64,000 nt of DNA from Gammaproteobacteria bacterium (GCA_007693855.1 RECU01000077.1:62001-126000); one strand, 5' to 3'; counted from the stretch's first letter, positions 17,317 to 28,148 are shown. Made by a program: numbers and translations. The notes: generated by a model not told the origin, from the letters alone.

Positions 17317-19119
17317 ATGGCCACTCCCCAAACACCCGAGGTGCAGGTCGTGGACTGTGACCTGGTCATCGTCGGGGGTGGCGGTGCCGGGCTGCGCGCG
17401 GCGCTGGCCGCCACGCTGGCCGATCCCGGGCTCGACATCGTGCTGGTCTCCAAAGTGGTGCCGATGCGCAGCCATACGGTCGCCGCCGAGGGGGGGGCCG
17501 CGGCCGTGCTGCGCGATGACGACAGCTTCGCGCAGCACTTCGATGACACGGTCAGCGGCGGCGAGTGGCTGTGCGACCAGAGGGCGGTCGAGGCTTTCGT
17601 GGCGGCCTGCCCGCAGGAGCTGATTCAGCTCGAGCGGTGGGGCTGTCCCTGGAGCCGTCAGGACGATGGGCGGGTGCAGACGCGGTTTTTCGGCGGCATG
17701 CGGGTGCAGCGCACCTGGTTTGCCGCGGACCGCACCGGTTTCCACATGCTGCACACGCTGTTTCAGACGTCGCTGCGCCATCCCTCGATCCGACGTCACG
17801 ACGAGTTCTTCTGTACGGATCTGCTGGTCGATGAGCACGGGCTGGCGGGTGTCCTCGGCGTGGATATCGCCCGGGGGACGCCGGTGCTGTACCGCGCCCG
17901 CGCGGCGGTGCTGGCGACCGGTGGCGCGGGCCGGGTCTATGCCCACAACACCAATGCCGGCATCGTCACCGGCGAGGGCATGGCGCTGGCTGCGGTGCAC
18001 GGGGTGGCACTGCGCGACCTGGAGTTTGTCCAGTGGCATCCGACGGCACTGCCGGGCAGCGGCATCCTGATCACCGAGGGCTGCCGGGGCGAGGGCGGAC
18101 TGTTGCTGAACGCCGAAGGCCGCCGTTACCTGCAGGACTATGACCTCGGCCCCCCCGACCCCTGGCCTCGCCCGCGCGCCATGGAGCTGGGCCCGCGGGA
18201 CCGGCTTTCGCAGGCGTTCTGGCACGAAGATCGCGCCCGACGCACCGTCACCACACCCCAGGGGAGCGCCGTACTGCTGGATCTCCGCCACCTCGGTGCC
18301 GAGCGCCTGGCCGAGCGCCTGCCGATGATCTCGGAGGTGGCGCGGCGCTTTCTCGGCATCGATCCGGTCACCACGCCGATCCCGGTGCGCCCGGCTGTGC
18401 ACTACACCATGGGGGGTGTCGCCACCGGACTGGACGGGGCGACTGCCCTGCCCGGCCTGTTTGCCGCCGGGGAATGTGCCAGCACCGGCATCCACGGGGC
18501 CAATCGCCTGGGGTCCAATTCGCTGGCGGAACTGCTGGTGTTCGGCCGCGCCGCCGGCGAGGCTGCCGCGGCCTGGTCCCGCAACGCGCCCTCCGCGGCC
18601 GGCGGCTCGCTGCTGCGCGAGGCCCAGGCGCGTGCCGGGCAGGCGTATGCCTTGCTCGCCGAGGGGCACCAGGCCGGGCGACCCCGCGTGGCGGAACTGC
18701 GCACGGCGATGCATGCGGCCATGGAAGACGGGGTCGGCATTTTCCGGGATGCCGAAGGCATGCAGCGGGCCTGCCAGGCCCTTGCAGAACTGCGGGCCCG
18801 CTACCGCGCCGGGGTGGCGCTCGATGATCGCAGCCGCAGTTTCAATACCGAATGGCTGGCGGCCATCGAACTCGGACACGCCCTGCAGGTGGCCGAGACC
18901 ATCGCGCACGCCGCGCTGGCCCGCCGCGAATCGCGCGGGGCGCACCGGCGCCGCGATGCGTGGTCTGCCCGTGACGACGCGAATTTCCTGGTCCACAGCC
19001 TCGCCTACTGCGACCCGCAGGCCGCGCCGCGGATCGAGCATGTGCCCGTCACGTTGACGCGCAGCGCACCGGGTGAGCGCAGCTATGGCGGTGCCGGTGC
19101 GCGCGTCGCGCTCGACTGA
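17317..19119 (+). CDS. frdA: Fumarate reductase flavoprotein subunit
   Basis: A 600-residue flavoprotein closely following E. coli FrdA. The FAD-binding start is DLVIVGGGGAGLRAAL. The covalent-FAD histidine is His53 in RSHTVAAEGG. GGMRVQRTWFAADRTGFHMLHTLFQ, the active-site QWHPTALPGSGILITEGCRGEGG, PVRPAVHYTMGGV and HGANRLGSNSLAELLVFGR follow. It reduces fumarate to succinate with electrons from a low-potential quinol during anaerobic respiration. An antisense-overlapping open frame extends far upstream, but ATG 17317 matches the family N-terminus. First gene of frdABCD; frdB follows after 17 bases. Confidence 0.97.
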   Translation: MATPQTPEVQVVDCDLVIVGGGGAGLRAALAATLADPGLDIVLVSKVVPMRSHTVAAEGGAAAVLRDDDSFAQHFDDTVSGGEWLCDQRAVEAFVAACPQELIQLERWGCPWSRQDDGRVQTRFFGGMRVQRTWFAADRTGFHMLHTLFQTSLRHPSIRRHDEFFCTDLLVDEHGLAGVLGVDIARGTPVLYRARAAVLATGGAGRVYAHNTNAGIVTGEGMALAAVHGVALRDLEFVQWHPTALPGSGILITEGCRGEGGLLLNAEGRRYLQDYDLGPPDPWPRPRAMELGPRDRLSQAFWHEDRARRTVTTPQGSAVLLDLRHLGAERLAERLPMISEVARRFLGIDPVTTPIPVRPAVHYTMGGVATGLDGATALPGLFAAGECASTGIHGANRLGSNSLAELLVFGRAAGEAAAAWSRNAPSAAGGSLLREAQARAGQAYALLAEGHQAGRPRVAELRTAMHAAMEDGVGIFRDAEGMQRACQALAELRARYRAGVALDDRSRSFNTEWLAAIELGHALQVAETIAHAALARRESRGAHRRRDAWSARDDANFLVHSLAYCDPQAAPRIEHVPVTLTRSAPGERSYGGAGARVALD

Positions 19120-19136
19120 GTCGTGGGGGTGAACAC

Positions 19137-19898
19137 ATGACAGACCCTGAAACCATCCTGATCGAGGTGCTGCGCTGGCACCCCGACACGCCCGAAGCGC
19201 CCTGGTGGCAGAGCTATGAGGTGCCCTACCGCGCCGACGCCACGCTGCTCGAAGCGCTGCAGACCATCAAGGATGACCTGGACGGCACCCTGACCTTCCG
19301 CTGGTCGTGCCGGATGGCGATCTGCGGCAGCTGCGGCTGTATGGTCAACGGTCGACCGGAGCTCAGCTGCCACCTGCTCTTGCGCGACCTCGCGCCAGGA
19401 CCGGTGCGCCTCGAGCCGCTGGCGCACTTCCCGGTGATCCGCGACCTGGTGATCGATCAGCAGGACTTCCTGGACAAGCTGCCCGCGGTGGGTGCCTATC
19501 TGGTGCCGGCCGAGGAGACTGAGGCCGCCGCGGCGGCCCCGGCTGCGCCGTCCCGCCAGACGCCGGCCCAGATGGCGGACTATTATCAGTACGCGCAGTG
19601 CATCAACTGCCTGCTGTGTTACTCGGCGTGCCCCCAATACGGACTCAAGCCGGACTTTCTGGGGCCTGCGGCATTGGCCCTGATGGCGCGCCACGACGCC
19701 GATTCCCGCGATCACGGCCAGGCCGGGCGCAGGGCCGCGCGTGATGCCGACACCGGGGTCTGGGACTGCACCCTGGTCGGGCATTGCACCGAGGTCTGTC
19801 CGCAGGGGGTGGATCCGGCGCGCGCGATCAATCGAAACAAGACGGCCAGCGCCCGGGACTATGTGTTCGACCTCCTGTTGCCGGGACGGCGCCGATGA
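19137..19898 (+). CDS. frdB: Fumarate reductase iron-sulfur subunit
   Basis: A 253-residue iron-sulfur protein linking FrdA to the membrane subunits. The N-terminal ferredoxin domain has the [2Fe-2S] ligands in CRMAICGSCGCMVNG plus the later Cys in ELSCH. The C-terminal domain has CINCLLCYSACP and CTLVGHCTEVCP, which carry the [4Fe-4S] and [3Fe-4S] clusters as in E. coli FrdB. An Ala/Pro insertion (about 123-142; EETEAAAAAPAAPS) separates the two domains and looks like a lineage-specific linker extension. It ends with an ATGA overlap with frdC (19895-19898). Confidence 0.96.
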   Translation: MTDPETILIEVLRWHPDTPEAPWWQSYEVPYRADATLLEALQTIKDDLDGTLTFRWSCRMAICGSCGCMVNGRPELSCHLLLRDLAPGPVRLEPLAHFPVIRDLVIDQQDFLDKLPAVGAYLVPAEETEAAAAAPAAPSRQTPAQMADYYQYAQCINCLLCYSACPQYGLKPDFLGPAALALMARHDADSRDHGQAGRRAARDADTGVWDCTLVGHCTEVCPQGVDPARAINRNKTASARDYVFDLLLPGRRR

Positions 19899-20290
19899 CG
19901 CCGCTCCCGACCTGGCAGCGCGGCATGCGGGGCTGGTGGCGGCGCGATCCCGCCTTCCGACGTTACCTCCTCCGGGAGGCCACCAGCGTGGCCATCGGCG
20001 CCTACGCGCTGATGCTGCTGGCCGGACTGGGCTGTCTGGTGGCCGGTCCCGCGGCCTGGCAGCGCTGGGAGGGACTGATCCTGTCGCCTGTCGGCCTGCT
20101 GCTGCAGGCGGTGGTGTTTGCGGCCGCGGTGATCCATGCGGTGAGCTGGTTTCGGCTGATGCCGTTGACGATCCCGCCGCTGGGTCGACCGGGCAGACGA
20201 CTGGCGGACGGCGCCATTCATGCCGGTGCCTGGGCGGCCAGTGCGCTGTGCTCGCTTGGGCTGCTGGGCTGGCTGGTGTACGGGGCATGA
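19895..20290 (+). CDS. frdC: Fumarate reductase membrane anchor subunit C
   Basis: A 131-residue membrane protein with three hydrophobic helices. The N-terminal YLLREATSV retains the glutamate implicated in quinol oxidation in E. coli FrdC (LREGT), and HAVSWFRLMP parallels the E. coli HTKTWFELAP segment. Start ATG 19895 overlaps the frdB stop by 4 bases; longer readings of the frame run inside frdB and are not used. It ends overlapping frdD by 4 bases. Together with FrdD it anchors FrdAB to the inner membrane and binds menaquinol or a similar quinol; no haem is expected for this type. Confidence 0.93.
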   Translation: MTPLPTWQRGMRGWWRRDPAFRRYLLREATSVAIGAYALMLLAGLGCLVAGPAAWQRWEGLILSPVGLLLQAVVFAAAVIHAVSWFRLMPLTIPPLGRPGRRLADGAIHAGAWAASALCSLGLLGWLVYGA

Positions 20291-20661
20291 ATGCTCGTTT
20301 TCGGCGTTCCCACGAACCGCTGTTCTGGCTGCTGTTCGGCGCCGGCGGGCTGCTTGCCGCCCTGGTCCTGCCCGCCCTCGTGCTGTTCACCGGGGTGATT
20401 GTCCCGGTCGCACGTGGGCCGGGGGGTGAGGGGCTGCTCGACTACACACGGGTCCTGGGTCTGCTGGCCTGGCCGGGTGCGCGGGTGGCGCTTGCGGGGT
20501 CGATCGCGCTGCTGGCCTGGCATGCCGCACACCGGATCCTGCATCTCTGTCATGATCTGGGTGTGCATGCAGGCCGCGGGCTCAAGTGGAGCTGTTATGG
20601 CAGCGCCGCGCTGGTCTCGCTGCTGGCCTGCGGGCTGGTCATCCTGCTGCCGTCGCCCTGA
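20287..20661 (+). CDS. frdD: Fumarate reductase membrane anchor subunit D
   Basis: A 124-residue membrane protein with three helices. The start reads RRSHEPLFWLLFGAGGLLAAL, nearly the same pattern as E. coli FrdD (RSDEPVFWGLFGAGG). AAHRILHLCHDLGVHAGRG matches the conserved HR-x-HHAMHDLKIH segment. ATG 20287 overlaps the frdC TGA. This completes an E. coli-type four-subunit quinol:fumarate reductase rather than a haem-containing SdhCD type. Confidence 0.93.
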   Translation: MNARFRRSHEPLFWLLFGAGGLLAALVLPALVLFTGVIVPVARGPGGEGLLDYTRVLGLLAWPGARVALAGSIALLAWHAAHRILHLCHDLGVHAGRGLKWSCYGSAALVSLLACGLVILLPSP

Positions 20662-20683
20662 CAGCTACTGGAGAGACCTGACG

Positions 20684-21826
20684 ATGTCAGCTGCCGTGAT
20701 CCGCGCCACTGGACTCTGGACGCCCCCCGAGTCCATCGACAACGAGGCGCTGGTCGCCAGTTTCAACACCTGGGTGGACCGCGACAATGCCCAACATGCC
20801 GCGGCCATCGCCGCGGGAGAGCGTGAGCCGCTGGCGCACTCCTCGGTGGAATTCATCGAAAAAGCCTCGGGCATCCGCTCGCGTTACGTCATCGATCGCG
20901 AGGGCATTCTCGATCCGGAGCGGATGACGCCGAACATCCCGGCCCGGCCCGATGACGCCCTCAGCGTGCAGGCGGAGATCGCCCTGAAGGCCTGTCAGGA
21001 CGCCCTGCGACTCGCGGCACGTGAGCCCGGCCAGGTCGACGGTGTGATCGTGGCCGCGTCCAACCTGCAGCGCGCCTATCCTGCCGTGGCCATCGAGCTG
21101 CAGGCCGCGCTCGGCATCGAGGGCTTCGCCTTCGACATGAACGTGGCCTGTTCGTCGGCGACATTCGCGATCCAGGTGGCTGCCGACATGATCGCCATGG
21201 GGCATGCCCGGGCGATCCTGGTGGCCAACCCGGAGATCTGCTCGGCCCATCTCAACTGGCGCGATCGGGACAGTCACTTCATTTTCGGTGACGTCGCCAC
21301 GGCCATTCTGCTGGAACGCGAGGACCTGGGTGACGAGGGCTGGCGGATCCTCGGCAGCCGTCTGCAGACGCGTTTCTCGAACAACATCCGCAACAATTTC
21401 GGTTTCCTCAACCGTGCGCACGACCCGGTGGATGGCCGCCGGGATGCGCTGGCCGGACGCCCGGGAGATGATCGCCTGTTTGTCCAGCAGGGCCGGAAAG
21501 TCTTCCGCGAAGTGGTGCCGATGGTCTCCGAGCTGATCGTCTCGCATCTGAGCGACCTCGGACTCAGGCCGGAGACCCTCAGGCGCATCTGGCTGCACCA
21601 GGCCAATGCACACATGAACCTGCTGATCGCCCGCAAGGTGTTCGGCAGAGAGGCCGGTGGCGAAGATGCGCCGAGCATTCTCGACCGCTATGCCAATACC
21701 TCCTCGGCGGGGTCGATCATCGCTTTTCACCTGCACAGCGCTGATCTGGCCCCTGGCGATCGCGGGGTGCTCTGTTCGTTCGGTGCCGGATACTCCGCCG
21801 GGACCGTGTTCATCGAGAAGCGCTGA
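20684..21826 (+). CDS. Beta-ketoacyl-ACP synthase III, long form
   Basis: A 380-residue thiolase-fold enzyme of the FabH group. The catalytic Cys156 lies in NVACSSATF, His in LHQANAHMN and Asn in YANTSSAGSI. It is about 60 residues longer than classical FabH (317), with an insertion near residues 28-60 (NTWVDRDNAQHAAA...) that is found in a separate FabH-like clade. Such enzymes condense an acyl-CoA primer with malonyl-ACP, and the long form may take longer primers. Start ATG 20684 follows CTGGAGAG. It sits 22 bases after frdD on the same strand, so it may be co-transcribed with frdABCD. A strong hairpin follows its stop. Confidence 0.88.
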   Translation: MSAAVIRATGLWTPPESIDNEALVASFNTWVDRDNAQHAAAIAAGEREPLAHSSVEFIEKASGIRSRYVIDREGILDPERMTPNIPARPDDALSVQAEIALKACQDALRLAAREPGQVDGVIVAASNLQRAYPAVAIELQAALGIEGFAFDMNVACSSATFAIQVAADMIAMGHARAILVANPEICSAHLNWRDRDSHFIFGDVATAILLEREDLGDEGWRILGSRLQTRFSNNIRNNFGFLNRAHDPVDGRRDALAGRPGDDRLFVQQGRKVFREVVPMVSELIVSHLSDLGLRPETLRRIWLHQANAHMNLLIARKVFGREAGGEDAPSILDRYANTSSAGSIIAFHLHSADLAPGDRGVLCSFGAGYSAGTVFIEKR

Positions 21827-21827
21827 G

Positions 21828-21862
21828 CCCTGGCGCCGGCGTAGCTGCCGCCGGCGCCAGGG
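21828..21862. terminator. Perfect 14-bp hairpin between convergent genes
   Basis: Arms at 21828-21841 (ccctggcgccggcg) and 21849-21862 (cgccggcgccaggg) surround a 7-base loop. It lies directly between the ketoacyl synthase stop and the ilvC stop and can end transcripts from both sides. There is no long T-run. Confidence 0.75.
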
Positions 21863-21868
21863 TGGCGA

Positions 21869-23914
<2,046 letters not shown>

Positions 23915-23922
23915 GGGCCGGT

Positions 23923-25533
23923 TCAGTTGGCCAGGATCAGTGCTGCGGCCTTCTCGGCGATCATGAGGGTTGGCGCGTTGGTGTTGCCCCGGATGAGGTT
24001 GGGCATGATGGAGGCGTCGGCGACACGCAGCCCGGCAAGCCCATGCACCTTGAGCTGCGCGTCCACCACGGCGTCTGCCCCTGAACCCATGCGACACGTG
24101 CCCACCGGGTGATAAAGCGTATCCGCCCTGCGACGCAGTTCCGCTGCGATGGCCTCGTCTGTGTCGAGGTTGTCCAGCCCGTGCAGACTTTCGCGGGCAG
24201 TCGCTGCCAGGGGGGGCGTGGCGCCGATGCGTCGGGCGAGCCGGAAGCCTGCGACCAGCATGGCGAGGTCCCGCTCGTCGTCGAGAAACCGGGGATCGAT
24301 CACAGGCGCGGCGCGCGGGTCCGGTGAGGCGAGTCTTACCTCGCCCCGGCTCGCCGGCTGGAGCACGCAGACGTGAATGGAAAATCCCTGACCGAAGACC
24401 GGGCGGCGGTTGTGATCCACGATGAGTGCCGGGGCGAAATGCAATTGAAGATCGGGCGGCCCGGCGCCCGCCGAGCAACGGAGGAAAGCGCCCGCCTCTG
24501 CAAAGTTGCTCGCCAACAGGCCGTCACCGTGCCGCAAATAGCGCCAGAGCTCCCCCGGCATCCGCAGCACGGTGCCGACCGCGAGACCATGCAGCCCGGC
24601 GGCCCGGCGCCGCCAGTTGAGGGTGTAGTCGATGTGGTCCTGCAGATGTTGACCGACCCCCGGGAGGTCCGCTGTCACCTCTATTCCCAGGGCCTGCAGC
24701 TGTGGCCCGGGACCGATGCCGGAGAGCAGCAGGAGCTGAGGGGACCCGAAGGCCCCGGCGCACAGGATCACCTCGCGTCGGGCCGTCAAACGATGTCGGG
24801 TGTTGTCCTTGAACACTTCGACGCCGTACACCCGGCGCCCGTGGCTCAGGAGTCGTGAGGCGTGCGCATCGGTGAGCACGGTCAGCGACGGCCTGTGGCG
24901 CACCGGTCTCAGGTAGGCCGTGGCAGCACTGCAGCGACGACCAGCCGCCTGGGTGACCTGGTACAACCCGGCGCCGAGTTGCTGGGAGCCGTTGAAGTCG
25001 GCGTTTGCCGGAATCCCGCAGTTGCGCGCAGCTTCTACGAAGCGATGACTCCATGGGCTCGGCGAACGGAGACTGGCCACCGACAGTGGTCCGCCGCGGG
25101 CGTGCCATGGTCCCGCGAACTCCAGGTTGTCCTCTGCCCGGAGAAAATAGGGCAACACGTCAGACCATGCCCAACCCGGATTCCCCGCGCCGGCCCAGCG
25201 ATCGTAATCGTTCGGATGACCACGGATGTAGATCATGGCGTTGATGGCACTGCAGCCGCCCAACGTGCGTCCGCGTGGCTGGAAGCCGCAGCGTCCGTCG
25301 AGTCCCGGCTGGGGAACGGTCTGGAACTGCCAGTTGTAGCGTGTACCGCGCACCAGCACGGCCAGTGCGGCGGGGATCCTGAGCAGTGGACTGTCGTCTG
25401 GGGGGCCGGCCTCGACCAGGCAGACCCGATGCTCGCCCGAAGCGCTCAGCCGATTGGCCAGCACACAGCCTGCCGATCCACCACCGACGATGACGTAGTC
25501 GAATTCAGCATCTGAGGGTGATGTGGCGCTCAA
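23923..25533 (-). CDS. GMC-family FAD-dependent oxidoreductase (choline-dehydrogenase-like)
   Basis: A 536-residue flavoprotein of the glucose-methanol-choline family. The FAD-binding start is DYVIVGGGSAGCVLANRLS. GMC signature 1 is GRTLGGCSAINAMIYIRG, signature 2 is GAFGSPQLLLLSGIGP, and the C-terminus has the catalytic His in YHPVGTCRMG plus a final Asn in IRGNTNAPTLMIAEKAA. Substrates of this class include choline, alkanols and terpenoid alcohols, and the sequence does not decide between them. It overlaps by 4 bases (25530-25533) the small membrane-protein gene upstream, so the two are likely one unit. No betaine-aldehyde dehydrogenase is adjacent, which argues against a standard betA role. 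Confidence 0.92.
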   Translation of the reverse strand: MSATSPSDAEFDYVIVGGGSAGCVLANRLSASGEHRVCLVEAGPPDDSPLLRIPAALAVLVRGTRYNWQFQTVPQPGLDGRCGFQPRGRTLGGCSAINAMIYIRGHPNDYDRWAGAGNPGWAWSDVLPYFLRAEDNLEFAGPWHARGGPLSVASLRSPSPWSHRFVEAARNCGIPANADFNGSQQLGAGLYQVTQAAGRRCSAATAYLRPVRHRPSLTVLTDAHASRLLSHGRRVYGVEVFKDNTRHRLTARREVILCAGAFGSPQLLLLSGIGPGPQLQALGIEVTADLPGVGQHLQDHIDYTLNWRRRAAGLHGLAVGTVLRMPGELWRYLRHGDGLLASNFAEAGAFLRCSAGAGPPDLQLHFAPALIVDHNRRPVFGQGFSIHVCVLQPASRGEVRLASPDPRAAPVIDPRFLDDERDLAMLVAGFRLARRIGATPPLAATARESLHGLDNLDTDEAIAAELRRRADTLYHPVGTCRMGSGADAVVDAQLKVHGLAGLRVADASIMPNLIRGNTNAPTLMIAEKAAALILAN

Positions 25534-25799
25534 GGCGTCGCCACGGTCCCGCGCCGGCTGTACCAGTCCTCATCCAGCTGCCAGCGGACATAGCGTATTG
25601 CGGGATCAGCTTCCACGAGGGCGGCCGCGTGTGCCTGCACGGCCTTGAGTTCGGCGAACGCGGCACGCATGCGCGGGTCGCGGCGCAGCACCCGGTTCAA
25701 TCGGCTGACCTGCCGATCACGCGTAGCCAGATACCCACCGCCGCCAACGGCCAGGACCAGACCAAGTGTCATCAGGTAGCGTCTCGTGAAGCGATCCAT
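25530..25799 (-). CDS. Small single-helix membrane protein of unknown function
   Basis: An 89-residue protein with an N-terminal hydrophobic helix (about 9-26; LMTLGLVLAVGGGGYLA) and a basic, then amphipathic tail. No family recognised. Its stop overlaps the GMC oxidoreductase start by 4 bases, suggesting translational coupling and perhaps a membrane tether or electron-transfer partner for that flavoprotein; this is inference only. Confidence 0.6.
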   Translation of the reverse strand: MDRFTRRYLMTLGLVLAVGGGGYLATRDRQVSRLNRVLRRDPRMRAAFAELKAVQAHAAALVEADPAIRYVRWQLDEDWYSRRGTVATP

Positions 25800-25839
25800 T
25801 TCCTGCCTCCGGGCCGATCGGCACTCAACGCAGGGAAAA

Positions 25840-25915
25840 TGGTGGGCCGTGTAGGGCTCGAACCTACGACCAATGGATTAAAAGTCCAGTGCTCTACCAA
25901 CTGAGCTAACGGCCC
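25840..25915 (-). tRNA. tRNA-Lys (anticodon TTT)
   Basis: The minus strand folds as a tRNA: acceptor GGGCCGT pairs with ACGGCCC followed by A and an encoded CCA. The D arm (GCTCAGTTGGTAGAGC), anticodon loop CTTTTAA giving TTT, and T arm (GTAGGTTCGAGCCCTAC) are all present. Length is 76 bases with CCA. It lies downstream of queC in the same direction. No integrase or duplicated 3' end is seen nearby. Confidence 0.97.
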
Positions 25916-25965
25916 GCTGTCGCCGGCGTGCATGATACCGCAGGCGCAGGCACCCGCAAAACACG

Positions 25966-26649
25966 TCAGAAGTAACGGGTGGGATCCGGCACGCCGGCTG
26001 CAGCGAACCCTTCGCGGCGCAGGCGGCAGGAATCGCAGCGCCCGCAGGCGCGACCGGTCTCGTCGGCCTGGTAGCACGAGACTGTCAGCGCATAGTCCAC
26101 GCCCAGACCGATCCCGAGGCGGATGATGTCCGCCTTGGTCAGGTCGATCAGAGGGCTTTCGAGCTGCAGTGCGCCACCCTCCACGGTCCGGCGGGTGGCG
26201 ACATCGACAACCCCCTGGAAGGCCTGGATGAACTCTGGCCGACAGTCCGGATAGCCGGAATAATCGACCGCATTGACACCGAGGAAGATGGCCTCGGCGT
26301 CGAGCACCTCCGCCCAGCCGAGCGCGAGTGCGAGAAAGACGGTGTTGCGTGCGGGCACGTAAGTCACCGGAATCCCCGCGGCCGGCGACTCGGGCACGTC
26401 GATCGTAAGGTCGGTCAGGGCCGACCCGGTCATCCCCGAGCTGTCGATGGTCATGATCCGGTGCTCGACGGCACCCAGGGCCTTGGCCACGCGCGCCGCG
26501 GCGGCGAGTTCGGCGCGATGGCGCTGTCCGTAATCGAAACTGACCGCGTGACAGGCAAACCCCTGCGCCCGGGCGACGGCCAGCACCGTGGTGGAGTCCA
26601 GGCCGCCCGAGAGCAACACCACCGCAGGCTTGTCCGGCACGCTGTTCAC
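25966..26649 (-). CDS. queC: 7-cyano-7-deazaguanine (preQ0) synthase
   Basis: A 227-residue ATP-dependent enzyme that converts 7-carboxy-7-deazaguanine plus ammonia to preQ0 in queuosine synthesis. The PP-loop [15 protein letters not shown] binds [29 protein letters not shown] and [17 protein letters not shown] match the family, and the C-terminal zinc ligands are in [17 protein letters not shown]. It starts 3 bases after the queE stop, so queE-queC are a unit at the end of the tol-pal operon. Confidence 0.97.
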   Translation of the reverse strand: MNSVPDKPAVVLLSGGLDSTTVLAVARAQGFACHAVSFDYGQRHRAELAAAARVAKALGAVEHRIMTIDSSGMTGSALTDLTIDVPESPAAGIPVTYVPARNTVFLALALGWAEVLDAEAIFLGVNAVDYSGYPDCRPEFIQAFQGVVDVATRRTVEGGALQLESPLIDLTKADIIRLGIGLGVDYALTVSCYQADETGRACGRCDSCRLRREGFAAAGVPDPTRYF

Positions 26650-26652
26650 GTC

Positions 26653-27336
26653 TCAGCGCCCCGGCACATCGCCCCACAGCACCTTGTGCAGCTGCAGCTG
26701 GAATCGCACGGGCAGCTGATCGGCGAGCAGCCAGTCGGCGAGTTGCCCGGGCTCGAGCTCACCCCACGATGGGGAGACCAGCACGTCGCAGCGTCGCTGG
26801 GGCGCATGCTCGGCGAGCATGGCTTTCATCCAGTCAAAATCGTCGCGATTGCAGATGACGAACTTCAGCTGGTCGCGCGCACAGAGCAACGCGAGATTCT
26901 CGAGCCGGTTGCGATGCATCTCGCCGGAGGCCGGGGTCTTGAGATCCACCACCCGTCGGACGCGTGAATCGACCACACTGATGTCGTAGGCGCCGCTGGT
27001 TTCCAGCGAGACATCATACCCGGCGTCGCACAGCGCGGTGAGCAGCCCGGTGCAGTTGCGCTGGGCCAGCGGCTCACCGCCGGTGACGCAGACATGGCGC
27101 GCACCATGGCTGGCGGTTTCCTCGAGCAACTGGTCGACATCGCGCCACTGCCCGCCGCTGAACGCGTAGGCCGTGTCGCAGTAGCGACACCGCAAGGGGC
27201 AGCCGGTCAGCCGAATGAATACCGTGGGCCAGCCCACGGTGGCCGCCTCGCCCTGGATGGAGTGGAACACCTCCGCGATGAGCAGCCGGCGGTCCGCCGG
27301 CAGCGAGTCGCGCAGCGCCACCTGGGTCGCGCTCAC
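26653..27336 (-). CDS. queE: 7-carboxy-7-deazaguanine synthase (radical SAM)
   Basis: A 227-residue radical-SAM enzyme that makes the deazaguanine ring from carboxytetrahydropterin. EVFHSIQGEAATVGWPTVFIRLTGC leads into the CxxxCxxC cluster motif of CPLRCRYCDT. VTGGEPLAQ is the SAM-binding glycine motif. Its position after cpoB (4-base gap) is the common gammaproteobacterial order. Length is normal. Confidence 0.96.
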   Translation of the reverse strand: MSATQVALRDSLPADRRLLIAEVFHSIQGEAATVGWPTVFIRLTGCPLRCRYCDTAYAFSGGQWRDVDQLLEETASHGARHVCVTGGEPLAQRNCTGLLTALCDAGYDVSLETSGAYDISVVDSRVRRVVDLKTPASGEMHRNRLENLALLCARDQLKFVICNRDDFDWMKAMLAEHAPQRRCDVLVSPSWGELEPGQLADWLLADQLPVRFQLQLHKVLWGDVPGR

Positions 27337-27340
27337 TGGC

Positions 27341-28144
27341 TTAACGTCCCGCAGCGCGCATCCGATCGAGCCGCTGCTGCGCCAGACGCGCCGCGGTGGT
27401 ATCCCCGAACTCCTCGACGACGCGTTGCAAGGACTGTCGGGCGGCGCCCCAGTTCTGGAGCTCGTAGTTGGTGTAGCCGATCTTCAGCAGGGCGTCAGGG
27501 TATTTTCGGGAATTCGGGAAGTCGTCGAGCACACGCTGGAACTGCGGTAACGCCTCACGGAATCGCCGATTGACATAGTGCGTTTCCGCCAGCCAGTACT
27601 GGGCATTATCGGCCAGTGGGCTGTCCGGAAACGACACCAGGAACTGCCGGAACGCATTGCCGGACTCATCGTATCGCCCTTCTTTCAGGAGCTCGAAAGC
27701 CGCCTGGTAGTTGGTGCGATCGTCAGCGCCTGGCATCGGCAGTTGCCCCGGTGCCAGGCTCCCTGCATCTCCGCCGGTGGAGTCACCGATCGGGCTGGGC
27801 AGACCGAGCTGGCCGCTGCGGGTTTCCATCTGCTGCACCCGGTCATCCAGGTCAACGTATTGCTGCCGCTGCCTGGCCTGGGCCTGCTCAAACTCGAACT
27901 GCAGACTCTCGATCTCGCCGCGCAGCTGCTGGGCGTCGCGCTGCAGCTGGTCGACTTCGCTGGCGAGCATGGCGATCGACTGACTGTCGAGCATGCGTTC
28001 GACACGGATCAGCCGTGCTTCCATATCGGTCAGTCGCAGCTGCACCGGGTCTTCGTCGGTCGGCAAGGCCGCGCATCCCGCTGCCAGCAGTGCGCCCACC
28101 AGCACGGGAGTCGTCAGCCTTGCCCTGCGCATCATACTGTTCAT
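27341..28144 (-). CDS. cpoB: Tol-Pal accessory protein CpoB (YbgF)
   Basis: A 267-residue periplasmic protein. A signal peptide (about 1-25; LVGALLAAGCAALP, with a possible lipobox at Cys24) is followed by a coiled-coil trimerisation region (about 35-110, Gln/Glu/Leu-rich). A flexible linker then leads to TPR repeats (about 140-265; YQAAFELLKEGRYDESGNAFRQFL, AQYWLAETHYVNRRFREALPQF, DALLKIGYTNYELQNWGAARQSL). CpoB coordinates Tol-driven outer-membrane constriction with PBP1b during division. It sits 4 bases after pal. Confidence 0.93.
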   Translation of the reverse strand: MNSMMRRARLTTPVLVGALLAAGCAALPTDEDPVQLRLTDMEARLIRVERMLDSQSIAMLASEVDQLQRDAQQLRGEIESLQFEFEQAQARQRQQYVDLDDRVQQMETRSGQLGLPSPIGDSTGGDAGSLAPGQLPMPGADDRTNYQAAFELLKEGRYDESGNAFRQFLVSFPDSPLADNAQYWLAETHYVNRRFREALPQFQRVLDDFPNSRKYPDALLKIGYTNYELQNWGAARQSLQRVVEEFGDTTAARLAQQRLDRMRAAGR

Positions 28145-28148
28145 GCGG

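Noticed and set aside
23923-25533. Calling the GMC enzyme choline dehydrogenase (betA)
   Set aside because: Family match only; no betB, betI or choline transporter beside it and GMC substrates vary widely.
25840-25915. tRNA-Lys as an integration site of a mobile island
   Set aside because: No integrase, no repeated tRNA 3' end and no composition break next to it.
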